Notes under the pieces: generated by a model
Seen by the model: the letters and a program-made list of their open reading frames with translations, nothing else
Told to the model about the DNA's origin: nothing
Databases searched by the model: none
Position numbers and translations under genes: made by a program
Part shown: in pieces, positions 34,306 to 45,100 of the stretch
Layout of the letters: every line of letters starts with the position of its first letter
Numbering within the stretch: the first letter of the stretch is position 1
NCBI GenBank assembly: GCA_913061235.1
Contig: CAJXTB010000031.1
Coordinates: 1 to 64,000 of the forward strand
Origin: an uncultured Pseudomonadota bacterium
Lineage (GTDB): Bacteria > Myxococcota_A > UBA796 > GCA-2862545
DNA length: 64,000 nucleotides
Reading direction: 5' to 3'

Positions 34306-35271
34306 CTACCGCGGCGCGCGAATGAGCGACGAGAAGTCCTCTTGGCCTGCTGCCAAGACCGCACGCTCATTGATGGTGTGGCGCTCGCGCAGCACGTCCA
34401 GTGACTCCTCTCCAAACCACCCGAGCTCCCAGGCAATCGCATCCACGTAGCCAGGCAAGACCATCCGGTAGTCCCAGCGAACAGGTCCCGCCGCACGAAT
34501 GTGCTTGGCGAGGCTTGTTGAGCAGCTCGCACTCAGTGTGTTGTAGAACACGGGCTCAGCCTCAATCTCAATTGCTTCTTCAAGGATCGACCTCAAGAAT
34601 GCCTCGGTGTACTCCGCAGAGACATCGACCGGATGAAGGTAGACAGTGTCTTGGCGATGCACAGCGCGTAGCTCCACCATGTCCAGCTCGTCGCCTAGAA
34701 CGACCATGCGCTCATACTGACGAAACAGTCCCTTCAGCGCCGAAAAACTCTCGTCCTTCTCCTTGCGAATCTCGATGGACGCAACAAGCACCCGGCCATC
34801 GGTGAAGCGAAAGCTGACGAAGGTGTGGGCAATCGCCTCAATGCTAGTGAACTGCTCAATGCCCATGTCCGCACCCACAAGCTCGGAGAAGCGAAAGGTC
34901 TGCGTGGACCAGTCAGCGTCCCAGTCGAACTCTGTGCGGTAGCGAAACTGGCGGTAGTTCTCGACTGTGATGACGTCGCCGTCAATGCTAACGCTGGGCA
35001 GACGCTCTTGGTCTTCCATCCAGTCCAGGTCGTGCAGCGGGCGAAGGGCAAAGAAGAAGCTGGACCCCAAGATGCACACCAACACAACAGCGCCGGTCGT
35101 CTCCTGAGCCGAGCGCCGCCACACCGCACCTACGCCAATCACCAAGGCCCACAGCACCAAAGCCATGACGACGCGCAGCCCAGACGGCCCCGAGCCGCCC
35201 AAGAGAATGGCGCCTGTCGACCACAGCGCCCAGGTTCCAAGCAGCGCTATCCCGAGTCCTCTCCACGCCAT
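34306..35271 (-). CDS. DUF4105 membrane protein
   Basis: 321 aa from ATG 35271, which has GGAGG at 5 nt; the longer frame starts inside the 76-nt repeat. Three N-terminal hydrophobic segments, then the DUF4105 pattern: AIAHTFVSFRFTDGRVLVASIEIRKE, DELDMVELRAVHRQDTVYLHPVD and FYNTLSASCSTSL (the conserved NTxxxxCTT-like Cys/Ser site). Family function is uncertain; an enzyme-like Cys/His core has been suggested. It is adjacent to the MopE-type gene. Confidence 0.78.
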   Translation of the reverse strand: MAWRGLGIALLGTWALWSTGAILLGGSGPSGLRVVMALVLWALVIGVGAVWRRSAQETTGAVVLVCILGSSFFFALRPLHDLDWMEDQERLPSVSIDGDVITVENYRQFRYRTEFDWDADWSTQTFRFSELVGADMGIEQFTSIEAIAHTFVSFRFTDGRVLVASIEIRKEKDESFSALKGLFRQYERMVVLGDELDMVELRAVHRQDTVYLHPVDVSAEYTEAFLRSILEEAIEIEAEPVFYNTLSASCSTSLAKHIRAAGPVRWDYRMVLPGYVDAIAWELGWFGEESLDVLRERHTINERAVLAAGQEDFSSLIRAPR

Positions 35272-35289
35272 CCATGCCTCCGCGCGGCC

Positions 35290-35370
35290 CCCCTCACACG
35301 CACAACGGGCGCCATCCAACCAGATGACGCCCGAAAGGTTTCAAACCACGCGACAGCTACGCGTTCGAGC
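35290..35370. repeat. 81-nt direct repeat, downstream copy
   Basis: Identical over 76 nt (35290-35365) and one mismatch in 81 to 38248-38328. It holds an imperfect 10-bp hairpin (gggcgccatc/gatgacgccc, 6-nt loop) and the palindrome ggtttcaaacc. The two copies bracket the MopE-type gene: this one follows its stop. Confidence 0.85.
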
Positions 35371-35376
35371 GCTTGC

Positions 35377-38064
35377 TCATCCTCGACGGCGACGAAGTGC
35401 GAGCAGCCCAATCAGCATGGGCAGTGCGAACAACGGCGAGGTCGGTGACGACGAACAGCCGCAAGAGTCCGGTGTTTCTTCGGGTGGCTCCACAGGGTCG
35501 GGGCAGACTTCGTCGGCACCGTCGCAGTCGTTGTCGACGCCATCCCCACAAATCTCGACCGCATCGGGTCCAGTCGAAGCAACGCTGTCGTCACAGTCGC
35601 CATCGCAAATCGATGCGCCGTCTGCGTCCAGGTCTCCATCTTCGTCTGGGACGGTACCGGTGCACGCGTTGTCCAACCCGTCGCACAGCTCAGGAGCGCC
35701 TGGGTAGACCGTGTCGTCAGCATCGTCGCAGTCTAGGTCTGCGCACACACCGTCTGAGTCGGCGTCGCCGGAGTCATCCTGGCCGAGACACAGGTCGCAG
35801 CCGTCGGGAATGTCGTCGCCATCCGCGTCTTGTGCGTCGTCATTGTCTGGACAGATGTCTTGCGGGTCGCACACACCGTCGCTGTCGGCATCCATTTCAT
35901 CGGCGGAGATGGTGTCGTCGCAGTTGAAGTCCACCCCAATGCACTGAATGTCTGCCCCCGGGAAGATCTCGGCAACGGTGTCGTCGCAGTCCAGCTCACA
36001 GATTCGAAAGCCATCCTCGTCTTCATCCTGCTCGTCCGCTGGAACGCTTCCGTCGCAGTCGTTGTCGCGTCCGTCGCACAGCTCAACCGCACCTGGGTAG
36101 CTACCGGCAAGGTCGTCATCACAGTCCACATCGCCGCAGAAACCGTCGTCGTCGACATCACCGGATGCGTCGTCACCTTCACACACGTCGCACGCGTCTG
36201 GAACACCGTCGTCGTCGGCATCTAGCGTGTCGTCTTCGCCCGAACACACGTCGGCCGAGTCGCACACCGTGTCGTCATCCGAGTCCAGCTCATTCGCCGA
36301 AACGGTGCCGTCACAGTCCCAATCCACGCCCACGCACTCGACATCCGCACCGGGGAAGATGGCTGTAAGCGAGTCGTCACAGTCGTTTTCGCAGATGCGG
36401 TACCCGTCCAAATCGTCGTCCGCTTCATCCGCAGGAATGACGGTGTCGCAGTCGTTGTCGAGTCCGTCGCACAGCTCGCTGGCGCCGGGGAACGTTGTCG
36501 CGTCGTCGTCCGCGCAGTCCAGTTCACACACGCGGTACCCATCATCGTCACTGTCGTTTTCGCTGGCAGGAACGATGTTGTCGCAGTCGTTGTCGAGGCC
36601 ATCACACAGCTCCTCCGCCCCCGGAAAGACAACGGAAACGTCATCATTGCAGTCCCTGTCCGCACAGAAGCCGTCTTCGTCTTCGTCTCCGCAGTGGTCG
36701 TCTCCCTGGCACACGTCGCATGCGTCTGGGACGCCATCGTTGTCCGCATCCAGAGCGTCGTCCGCATCTGGACACTGGTCAACAGGGTCGCACACACCGT
36801 CGTCATCGGAGTCCATCTCGCTCGGCGAGATGGTGCCGTCACAGCCCCAATCCACGCCAATGCACTCAACATCCGCGCCGGGGAAAATGCTTGAAAGGGT
36901 GTCGTCGCAGTCCGACTCACAGACCCGGTAGCCGTCGTCGTCTGCATCGTTTTCGTTGGCAGGAACGACGGTGTCGCAGTTGTTATCGAGTCCGTCGCAC
37001 AGTTCGGTAGCACCCGGAAAGCGGGTGTCGTCATTGTCCGCGCAGTCCGACTCACAGACACGGTAGCCGTCATCGTCCGAGTCGCTCTCATTGTCGGGAA
37101 CGACCGAATCGCAGTTGTTGTCGAGCCCGTCGCACTGTTCAGAAGCACCTGGGTAGGTCAGACCACTTCCGTCATCGCAGTCGGTATTGTCGGCCGTATA
37201 GCCATTGGGGGCATCGCACGATGCCGTTGGCACAGAAGTGAGGTCGCCAAAGTCGTCCGAGTCCGAGTCCGGATACCAGTTTTGCGGAATGTCGACCTCT
37301 GGGTCGCAGTCGTTGCAGTCCTGGCCGTCGCAATGAGAAGCGAGGACACCATCTACGTCCATATCACAGGAATTAACGCTGGTTCCGAGGTGATATAGAT
37401 TGGAGTAGAGCGTACGATTGGCATCAGTGAGATTGCAGTCATCAACGAAGATGTTGATGTCCGAAAACAGAACGACCTGCCCCTCCACCACTCCAATAGA
37501 TTGTCCAGAGCCACCCTCGAGAAACAGCGTTCCGCCGCTCCCGACCGTAATGTCACTCGACCACCCATACTGAACGCCAGGAAGACCGATGCCCAGCGTG
37601 AGTGGATGAACCCCAACGGCTGTGGCCCGATTTGCATTGCCGCAGCCCGAGTCGATAGAAGCAGAATCTAGTGTGGAGGTCACGCCCAAGGCCCCCAGAA
37701 GGCTGTTCATGGGTGTGATGTGGGCAGAGTCGTAGTTGCGGGTATCGCCAGTGGCGACAAGGACGCCATCGTCGTCCAAAAAGTCCCGAAGCTGGGTGAT
37801 TTCGGACGCCGACCACACCTGGGACGGAATCATCAACACCACAATGCGGTAAGGACTCAAATCGTCCGGCCAAACGTCTGTCTCGACGAACGCGCCACAT
37901 TCTTCGTTCTCAATCACATCCTGAAGGTCGGTGGGCGGAAAATATTGGGAGACGGAAAATCCACTGTGACCTGTGTAGTACAGGACATCGTCGCCGGCGG
38001 CGTGTGCAGGTGAGGCAGCGAGAAGGGAGAAGGGAGAAGGGAGAAGGGAGAGAAGTAGCAACAC
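35377..38064 (-). CDS. MopE-type calcium/metal-binding repeat protein with MYXO-CTERM tail
   Basis: 895 aa. GTG start at 38064 with GGAG at 6 nt; signal peptide rich in Leu/Pro/Ser. An N-terminal alpha/beta domain (25-255) has RIVVLMIPSQVW and WSASEITQLRDFLDDDGVLVATGDT, resembling the GldG/DUF4350-like substrate domain. From about 265 to 860 run many MopE units, YPGAxExCDGLDNxCDxxxPxxExDxDxDG, with Asp ladders for metal, sometimes copper-related. The C-terminus is MYXO-CTERM-like: CGCSS, hydrophobic helix, then RRRR. A heptanucleotide repeat in the signal-peptide region (38021-38048) suggests phase variation. Confidence 0.9.
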   Translation of the reverse strand: MLLLLSLLPSPFSLLAASPAHAAGDDVLYYTGHSGFSVSQYFPPTDLQDVIENEECGAFVETDVWPDDLSPYRIVVLMIPSQVWSASEITQLRDFLDDDGVLVATGDTRNYDSAHITPMNSLLGALGVTSTLDSASIDSGCGNANRATAVGVHPLTLGIGLPGVQYGWSSDITVGSGGTLFLEGGSGQSIGVVEGQVVLFSDINIFVDDCNLTDANRTLYSNLYHLGTSVNSCDMDVDGVLASHCDGQDCNDCDPEVDIPQNWYPDSDSDDFGDLTSVPTASCDAPNGYTADNTDCDDGSGLTYPGASEQCDGLDNNCDSVVPDNESDSDDDGYRVCESDCADNDDTRFPGATELCDGLDNNCDTVVPANENDADDDGYRVCESDCDDTLSSIFPGADVECIGVDWGCDGTISPSEMDSDDDGVCDPVDQCPDADDALDADNDGVPDACDVCQGDDHCGDEDEDGFCADRDCNDDVSVVFPGAEELCDGLDNDCDNIVPASENDSDDDGYRVCELDCADDDATTFPGASELCDGLDNDCDTVIPADEADDDLDGYRICENDCDDSLTAIFPGADVECVGVDWDCDGTVSANELDSDDDTVCDSADVCSGEDDTLDADDDGVPDACDVCEGDDASGDVDDDGFCGDVDCDDDLAGSYPGAVELCDGRDNDCDGSVPADEQDEDEDGFRICELDCDDTVAEIFPGADIQCIGVDFNCDDTISADEMDADSDGVCDPQDICPDNDDAQDADGDDIPDGCDLCLGQDDSGDADSDGVCADLDCDDADDTVYPGAPELCDGLDNACTGTVPDEDGDLDADGASICDGDCDDSVASTGPDAVEICGDGVDNDCDGADEVCPDPVEPPEETPDSCGCSSSPTSPLFALPMLIGLLALRRRRG
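38021..38048 (-). repeat. 4 x heptanucleotide repeat in signal peptide
   Basis: Four perfect agaaggg units (plus strand), followed by partial agagaag. They encode the Leu/Pro/Ser part of the signal peptide of the MopE-type protein. Because 7 is not a multiple of 3, loss or gain of one unit changes the reading frame of the rest of the protein. Confidence 0.9.
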
Positions 38065-38247
38065 AGAAGGCTCCAGAATGTACACGACCAGCACATCTTG
38101 GAAGCGTTACGAGACCGAGGTTGATAACACCATTCACCGGGTTGAATGGGTACGCCACCCGCAAAAAGGCAGAGCAGCTACGCAATCCGAACGCCGACGC
38201 GCTGATAGAAATCATCAGAAGCACGCTTTGGCGGAGTTGCACAGCCG

Positions 38248-38328
38248 CCCCTCACACGCACAACGGGCGCCATCCAACCAGATGACGCCCGAAAGGTTTC
38301 AAACCACGCGACAGCTACGCGTTTGAGC
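38248..38328. repeat. 81-nt direct repeat, upstream copy
   Basis: Matches 35290-35370 as described there. This copy contains the last codons and stop of the yqiK-like gene (stop at 38315-38317) and lies about 180 nt upstream of the MopE-type start. It could be an insertion or duplication footprint or a terminator element. Confidence 0.85.
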
Positions 38329-40318
38329 TGTCCACAATCGAGTCCGTCACAGCGTCTGCCGTGCTCTTCAGAGCTCCCTTGGCCACTCCAGCAACGCTGC
38401 TCGCAATGCCCTTGATGTCTTCGTTCTCCAGCATGCCCTTGACCATGGCGTTGACGATTGGGAGTGCGCCGCTAAGCGCCATTCCTGTGCCAAGGATGGT
38501 GGCTGGGACCGAATCTGCATCGCCGTCTCCCGAGCCGCTGAGTCCGTTGATTTGAAGGACCTTGACGTCGTGGGCGACGTTGGCGACGGGCGCCATGAAC
38601 TCACGGACGACGCTCGGAGCGACCTCGAGTGCCTTGACCATCACATCGCGAACCAGAAGGGTCTGCGACACGGCGTTCTCGGCTTCGACCTGAAGGCGAC
38701 GCGCTTCCGCTTCCGCCTTGCCACGCTCCAACTCGGCTTCGGCCAGAGCGATCTGAGCCTTGGCTTCGTTCTCCGACGCCACAAAGTCGGCTTCGGCACG
38801 GGTGGTCTTCTCGGCCGCGTAGGCTTGGGCACCAATGCGCACCGCTTGCGCCTCACCCTCGGCGAGCGCCTTGCGGGCGTCTGCCTGACCCACCGCCGTC
38901 GCCTTCACAGCTTCCGCTCGCTTTTGCGCAGCGTCGCGCTCGGCCTCTGCCCGCTTGGTCTCCACGTAGGCGAGCTTGTCCGCCTCAATTCGCTCGGTCT
39001 CAGCTTCCTCAGCCGCCTTGATGAGCGTCACCTTCTTGCGACGGTCCGCCTCAGCAGTGGCTCGAACCGTGACAATCGTTTCTTCGGCTTCACGCTGTTT
39101 CGCTTCGGCGGTGGCCTGAGTAGCCCGAGCCGCCGCTTCATCGGCACGCGACATGGCCACCGCTTTCTGGCGCTCAACCTCGGCCGTCTCAATGGCTTGC
39201 TGCCGCGACTCTTCAGCAACCCGAAGCGCCTTGGTCTTCTCGATCTGTGCCGCTTCAACCGCCTTCTGGCGTGCAATCTCCGCTTCTTCCTGCTGACGAT
39301 TGGCGTCTTCTTGAGCGACCATCTGAGCGGCTTCCGCGTTGACCTTCTCGACCGTTGCCGCAGCCTGGCTGACGGCCACCTGCTTGACCTTCAAGATCTC
39401 AGCCTCTTCCACCTTGCGCTGCTCGTTGATCTGACGCTCACGCACTGCACGCGACTGGCTCGCTTCTGCCTCTGCCGTGGCCTGCTCTTGCTGCAGAACG
39501 TTCTGGCGAGTCTCCGCGAGCTGCTGCGCCCGATACTCTTCGATCTGACGCGCGTTGTCCGCTTCCTTCTGCTCTTGACGAAGCTGAAGCATCAGCGCCT
39601 TCTCACGCGCCTCAACATCTTGCTGTTGCACCGCAATCTCGGCTTCGCGATTGATCTGGTTGGTCTCTTGCCGGTTCTTCTCCACGATAGCCGCGGCATT
39701 CCGGCGACCCTCGGCGCTAAACACACCCATGTCATTCGGGTCGAAGGCCTGCTGACGGACTTCGGTAATGGTCACGCTGACTAGCTGAAGACCGAGCTTC
39801 TGGAGGTCGTCGGCAACCGCTGACAGGACCTGTGCACCAAACTCCGCCTTCTGCTCGTTAAGCTCCAAGAAGGTCTTCTGCATGGTGGCGTTGCGCATGG
39901 CATCGGTCACAATCGGACCGGTCTTGTCGAAGACGATGCGCTCGACACCTTGAGCCGTGCCATCTCCCAAGGACTGGGCAGCCAGCAAGATCTGCTCGGC
40001 ATCCGTCGTGTCGACGCGTACGAGCATGGTGCCCTCGACCTCGGCCAAGAACTTGTCCCGAGTACGCAAGGCATCGCTGTTCTTGCGGTCAATACTAACG
40101 CTCACGGCCTCCAGCGAGATGCGCTGAAAATCGTGGATGACGGGCAACACCACAATGCCGCCGCCCTTACTCACCGCCGGATTACGACCACCGGTTCGGA
40201 TGATGGCTTCATTCGCCTTTGGAACGATGAAGACGCGCTTCAGACTCAAGCCAATGGTGATGAGCAAGAGCAGAGCTCCACCAACGGCAATGGCAACAAT
40301 GATGAGGGTAGTGTCCAA
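38315..40318 (-). CDS. yqiK: flotillin-like SPFH protein, YqiK type
   Basis: 667 aa. TTG start one base after the yqiJ-like stop region, behind AGGAG. N-terminal transmembrane segment (about 5-28), SPFH domain (AIIRTGGRNPAVSKGGGIVVLPVIHDFQRISLEAVS), then a long Ala/Glu/Gln-rich coiled coil (about 230-530) with characteristic EAEA/AEA repeats, and a hydrophobic C-terminal part. Scaffolds membrane microdomains. Organised as an operon with yqiJ, as in E. coli. The last codons lie in the 81-nt repeat. Confidence 0.92.
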   Translation of the reverse strand: MDTTLIIVAIAVGGALLLLITIGLSLKRVFIVPKANEAIIRTGGRNPAVSKGGGIVVLPVIHDFQRISLEAVSVSIDRKNSDALRTRDKFLAEVEGTMLVRVDTTDAEQILLAAQSLGDGTAQGVERIVFDKTGPIVTDAMRNATMQKTFLELNEQKAEFGAQVLSAVADDLQKLGLQLVSVTITEVRQQAFDPNDMGVFSAEGRRNAAAIVEKNRQETNQINREAEIAVQQQDVEAREKALMLQLRQEQKEADNARQIEEYRAQQLAETRQNVLQQEQATAEAEASQSRAVRERQINEQRKVEEAEILKVKQVAVSQAAATVEKVNAEAAQMVAQEDANRQQEEAEIARQKAVEAAQIEKTKALRVAEESRQQAIETAEVERQKAVAMSRADEAAARATQATAEAKQREAEETIVTVRATAEADRRKKVTLIKAAEEAETERIEADKLAYVETKRAEAERDAAQKRAEAVKATAVGQADARKALAEGEAQAVRIGAQAYAAEKTTRAEADFVASENEAKAQIALAEAELERGKAEAEARRLQVEAENAVSQTLLVRDVMVKALEVAPSVVREFMAPVANVAHDVKVLQINGLSGSGDGDADSVPATILGTGMALSGALPIVNAMVKGMLENEDIKGIASSVAGVAKGALKSTADAVTDSIVDSSNA

Positions 40319-40319
40319 G

Positions 40320-40964
40320 TCAGAGACTCCTAGCGCTGGTGGGGATGAGTTCAGTTTCTGGCTCTACTTGGTAGAGCTTGCGGTCTGAGTCATAGGAGAC
40401 CAAGACCACGGGGGTACCGCTGTTCAGCTTGTGCGTGCTGACTACGCGAAGGAGGACGGGCGCGTCACCGTCGTTGCGGACTTGAACCTGGCCAACATCC
40501 GCATTGATCAGGCCCATGGCCTGCCCAGACTGACCTACGTAAAAGCCAGGACCACGAACGGTGGTGGCGTTGTTCGGCACAAAGCGATGAATCAGCCCCC
40601 CGACAACGCGTGTGGTCAGGACGCCGGCAACCGCTCCCACCCCAAGGCCTACGGGAAGGACGACGACGGGAGTCAGTGCCGGAACGGCATCACGAGCAAT
40701 CGCCATCACAATGAGTCCGGCCAGAGCAAAGCTACCGAGCAGCGTGGCCAACAACACGGACACGGGTGCTTTGCCGAACCCAAGCCATCCTAGACCTGCG
40801 AGTAGTGCCCCAGGGCTTTCTGGAGCATCTACGTCAACATCCAGGTCAACCATCTCGGAAAGCCCGCCAGCGGCGACCTCCAAGACCGCAAGTCCAACGG
40901 CAATGCCAAGCGCAATGATGAATACCGCGTTGGTCGGGCTGATGAGCCAGTACAGGGTGTCCAT
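40320..40964 (-). CDS. yqiJ: YqiJ-like membrane protein (OB-fold type)
   Basis: 214 aa. ATG 40964 has GGAGG at 8 nt. Three hydrophobic segments (about 12-35, 68-92 and 100-130), then a C-terminal soluble OB-fold-like domain (GPGFYVGQSGQAMGLINADVGQVQVRNDG). It directly precedes the flotillin-like gene, the conserved yqiJ-yqiK arrangement. Likely anchors the SPFH protein or modulates microdomain composition. Confidence 0.82.
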   Translation of the reverse strand: MDTLYWLISPTNAVFIIALGIAVGLAVLEVAAGGLSEMVDLDVDVDAPESPGALLAGLGWLGFGKAPVSVLLATLLGSFALAGLIVMAIARDAVPALTPVVVLPVGLGVGAVAGVLTTRVVGGLIHRFVPNNATTVRGPGFYVGQSGQAMGLINADVGQVQVRNDGDAPVLLRVVSTHKLNSGTPVVLVSYDSDRKLYQVEPETELIPTSARSL

Positions 40965-41076
40965 TGGGTCGGCCTCCTCGTCCATGTCTACGGTACGAGT
41001 CCGACCTATATTGCAGTATTCCAGGCGCCTACCGAGAATCGGAAAATTTCCTCGATTCTCTCTCAACGGCCTCGTT

Positions 41077-42027
41077 CTACAGGCTGACGGTGGACCAATC
41101 TACACCAGTCAACTCGACCGACTTGTCCCACAACCATTGTGCCGTTTCGGCATCTGTCGCTGCAGCCGTGCGTGACGCCACACCCACTGCGCCACGTGTC
41201 TCACCCATTCCGGTGGGACCGTAATACTGCGCACGCTCAGCCTCTTCGTCGAACGCCGACAACAGCGTAGGCCAGGCTCCGCGTTCCGCCTTCTGCGCAA
41301 TGAGGGCGTTGCTCACCGTCATGATGGCTCCCCAGATGGCACCGGGCCCAGTCGTCTGAAGGTTGGTATCCGAGTACCCAGGGTGACACGCAATCGCAGA
41401 AGACTTCAGACCGCTGTCCTTCAGCCGCTTGTCCAACTCCAGAATGTAGAGCAAGTTCGCCAGCTTACTCTGCGAGTACGAACGAATCGCCGAGTAGTTC
41501 TTCTCCAGGCTCACATCATTGCGATGAATCACACCGCCCTTGTGCGCGACGCTCGCAACACTCACAAACCGACCGGCCTTGGCCTCGACCAAGTCCGCCA
41601 GGTGGCCGTTCAGAGCAAAGTGACCGAAGTGATTGACCCCAATCTGCTTCTCCAGTCCCTGCGCCGTGAGCTCACGCGACGGCAACATCATGATGCCAGC
41701 GTTGTTGATGAGGGCGTCAATGCCCTGAACCGACTCACGCACAGCGGCGGCAGCCTGCGCCACCGAGTCAAGGTCCGAAAGGTCCATCTGAATGACGCCG
41801 ATCTTGCCCGAAGGTGTCTCGGCCAACACGGTGTCCCGTGCAGCGTTGGCTTTGTCTAAGTTGCGACACAGCCACAGCTGGTGCACGCCACGGGGTGCAA
41901 GCTCCCGTGCAGCTTCAAGACCAATACCGCTATTTGCTCCGGTAATGACTGCAACAGTGCCTTCAACTGGCGGCAGACGGGCCGGGGTCCATCCTCCGCG
42001 GCCAAACGGATTTGAGCGACCAGACAT
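41077..42027 (-). CDS. short-chain dehydrogenase/reductase
   Basis: 316 aa Rossmann enzyme. TGANSGIGLEAAREL (cofactor Gly motif), LINNAGIMMLP, catalytic Ser in VSVASVAHKGG and YSQSK (Tyr-x-x-x-Lys), HPGYSDTNLQ. NNAG and ANSGIG favour NADP retinol-dehydrogenase-like members. GGAGGG precedes the ATG. Precedes yqiJ on the same strand with a gap of about 110 nt, so probably a separate unit. Confidence 0.92.
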   Translation of the reverse strand: MSGRSNPFGRGGWTPARLPPVEGTVAVITGANSGIGLEAARELAPRGVHQLWLCRNLDKANAARDTVLAETPSGKIGVIQMDLSDLDSVAQAAAAVRESVQGIDALINNAGIMMLPSRELTAQGLEKQIGVNHFGHFALNGHLADLVEAKAGRFVSVASVAHKGGVIHRNDVSLEKNYSAIRSYSQSKLANLLYILELDKRLKDSGLKSSAIACHPGYSDTNLQTTGPGAIWGAIMTVSNALIAQKAERGAWPTLLSAFDEEAERAQYYGPTGMGETRGAVGVASRTAAATDAETAQWLWDKSVELTGVDWSTVSL

Positions 42028-42158
42028 GAACCCTCCAAGTGTGGCGCGACACTAACGCCAGCGGCAACGAGCAAGCGTACGGGGGGTTGTCACGAAATCC
42101 CTTCCTTACAGTCTATACTTTCACGCGGTAAACTCGCGCTTAGTACTCGGGGTGAGAT

Positions 42159-45100
42159 GTGAAGTGGACGTGGACAGCGCTGCTATTGGCGGCGTCATCA
42201 GCAAATGCGGGCGAAACTACCTGGCCAATGAGCAGCTCCGCAGAGGTGACGTTCGACACGTCTGACGCAGAGGTCACAGGCGGCCGCGCGCAGCTCTTCG
42301 ACCGGACATGGGGAGACGCCACAGACGGCAACCTGACCGCTGGCGGCACATGGACACTCACCACCCAAGCCTCCAACGGACGTAGCCAGCCAGACGGCTA
42401 CACCACCAACCTGTCTGGCAACCGCGGTGCAGGCTCCGGCAGCATTCTGGTCTCGGCCGCAGCCGGGTTCGCCACGAATGATGAAGTGCTGATTATCTCC
42501 AGCAAAGGGGCCACCGCAGGACGCTATGAAATCCGGCGTATCGCCAATGTTTCCGGCACCACGCTGACCCTTGAATCCCCGCTGACGAACACGTACAACC
42601 ACGGCTCGGGCATCGACATCACCCAGGTGATTCGCGTGCCACAGTACAACTCCGTCAACGTCTCCGGCCGCATCACCGCACGCGCATGGAACGGAAGCAC
42701 CGGTGGTGTCGTAGTCTTCCGTGCACGGTCCCTAACAAACACCGGCAACATTGACGTCAACTCCGTTGGCTTCCGCTTGGGACGCGCGAATGGCTGTTCT
42801 GCTGGCTACGGATTTCGCGGCGAGTCCTACAACGGCGGTCTGACCCAAGGCTTCGGTCGTATCGGTCAAGGCGGCTCGGGCGGCGGCTGGGAGTACTGTC
42901 ACTCCGGAAACGGTGGCGGCGCGGGTGGTCACGCGAGCACGGGTGGCAGCGGCCAGGTCCACAACGACCGCTGCGGCGGCTCGTGCAACGCCTGTACAAC
43001 CCCAGCACCCGGCGGCACTGGCATTGGCGCATCCTCTCTAGGAACCCTGTTCTTCGGCGGCGGCGGCGGCGGCGGCGGCCATGACGGTGACAATCCCGAC
43101 TGCAACGGCAACGGCGGCGACGGCGGCGGCATTGTGCTCCTGTACGCACGCAGCCTCGTCAACACGACCGGGTACATCCGCGCAGACGGTGAGCGCGGGC
43201 AAAACGGCAGTGGCGAGTCAGGATCTGGCGGAGGCGGTGCGGGTGGCAGCGTGTACATCACCGCCCAGACCGCGAGCGTCGGCACGGACCGCATTCGTAC
43301 CAATCGAGGCGGAGGCGGCTCAACCTCGGGCCGCCGAAGTGCGGGAGGGACTGCATCATACGGCAGAAACCGCCTGGACTTTCAGACGCTCAATGGAAAC
43401 TCACGGGGTAGCGGCGGAGCAAACTCAGCCCTCGCATCGGCCTCCCTTCCAGACGCCGCCCAAGGCAGCCCCACGGTCAACTACGCGCCCCAAGCCGTCA
43501 TCTGCTCCAACTCGGCAGCCCAACCACCCAACGATTTTGTGTGGACCGACTTCGACGCCGCCACCCAAGGCAGCGTCACCTGGCGCATCTCAGTCAACGG
43601 TGGCTCGTCGTACCTCAAGTACAACGGCTCATCGTGGGTCAGCAGCGCCGGTGTGACAGACGGCTCATCCGTCAGCCAAGTCTCGGCCGGCATGTCCGAC
43701 CTACCCACAACCAGCGCCGGCCTGTCCTGGTGCGCAACACTCACCAGCAACGGCTCAACCCCAGCCGACATCAACTTCGTGAGTGTGGACTGGGACAACG
43801 ATGCCGACGGCGATGCCATCGGAGACGCCGTAGACCCCTGCCCGTTCGATGCCCTCAACGACGCCGACAATGACAACGTCTGCGCAGACGTCGACAACTG
43901 CCCAACCACCACGAACATTGGCCAAGTCGACACCGACCGCGACACCCAAGGTGACGCCTGTGACAGCGACGACGACAACGACAACATCCTAGACGTCAAC
44001 GACAACTGCCAGTTCATCTCCAACGTCTCCCAGTCAGACAATGACCGAGACACCTTGGGCGACTCCTGCGACCCAGATGACGACAACGACTCCGTCATCG
44101 ACACCAACGACAACTGTCAGTTCATCAGCAACTCCAGCCAAAGCGACAACGACCAAGACGGCTCGGGTGACGCCTGCGACGACGACGACGACAACGACAC
44201 CATCCTCGATGGTTCAGACAACTGCGTCTTCGCCGCCAACACCGACCAGACCAACACAGACGGCGACGCACTCGGCAACATCTGCGACCCAGACGACGAC
44301 AACGACACCATCCCCGATGGCCCCGACAACTGCCAGCTCGTCATGAACACCGACCAGACCAACACAGATGGCGACGACTTCGGGGACGTCTGTGATGACG
44401 ACGACGACAACGACACCATCACCGACGGCAACGACAACTGTCAGCTGCTCAGCAATACCGACCAGCGCGACACCGACAGCGACGACCTCGGAGATGTCTG
44501 CGACCCAGATGACGACAACGACACCATCCTCGACGCCGACGACAACTGCCAGCTGACCCGCAATACCGACCAGCTCGACAACGACATCGACAACATCGGC
44601 GACGCCTGCGACACGGATGACGACAACGACTCAGTGGTCGACCTCGACGACAACTGTTCCTTCGTCGCCAACCCCCTCCAAGAAGACAACGACGGCGACG
44701 ACCTCGGAGATGCCTGCGACGACGATGACGACAACGACACCATCGCCGACACCGACGACAACTGCGTGTTCACCGACAATACCGACCAGATCAACACCGA
44801 CCGCGACGACTTCGGCGACGTCTGCGACGACGACGACGACAACGACGGCGTGAGCGACCTTGACGACCTGTGTCCCCTCACCTCCGACGACCAGACCGAC
44901 ACCGACGGAGACTTCGCCGGTGACGCCTGCGACGACGACGATGACAACGACACCGTCCTGGACATGGACGACAACTGCCGCACCCTCGTCAACACCGACC
45001 AAGCCGACGAAGACAATGATGGAATCGGAGACATCTGTGACTTTGACGTGGACGGCGACGATATCCTCGACATTGACGACAACTGTCCTGACATCGCCAA

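Noticed and set aside
35377-37148. Ser- and Arg-rich open frames opposite the MopE-type protein
   Set aside because: Shadows of Asp/Cys-rich repeats; no independent signal.
38552-39784. 410-aa open frame opposite the flotillin-like gene
   Set aside because: It is the antisense of a coiled-coil gene with biased codons; Leu/Arg-rich with no motif.
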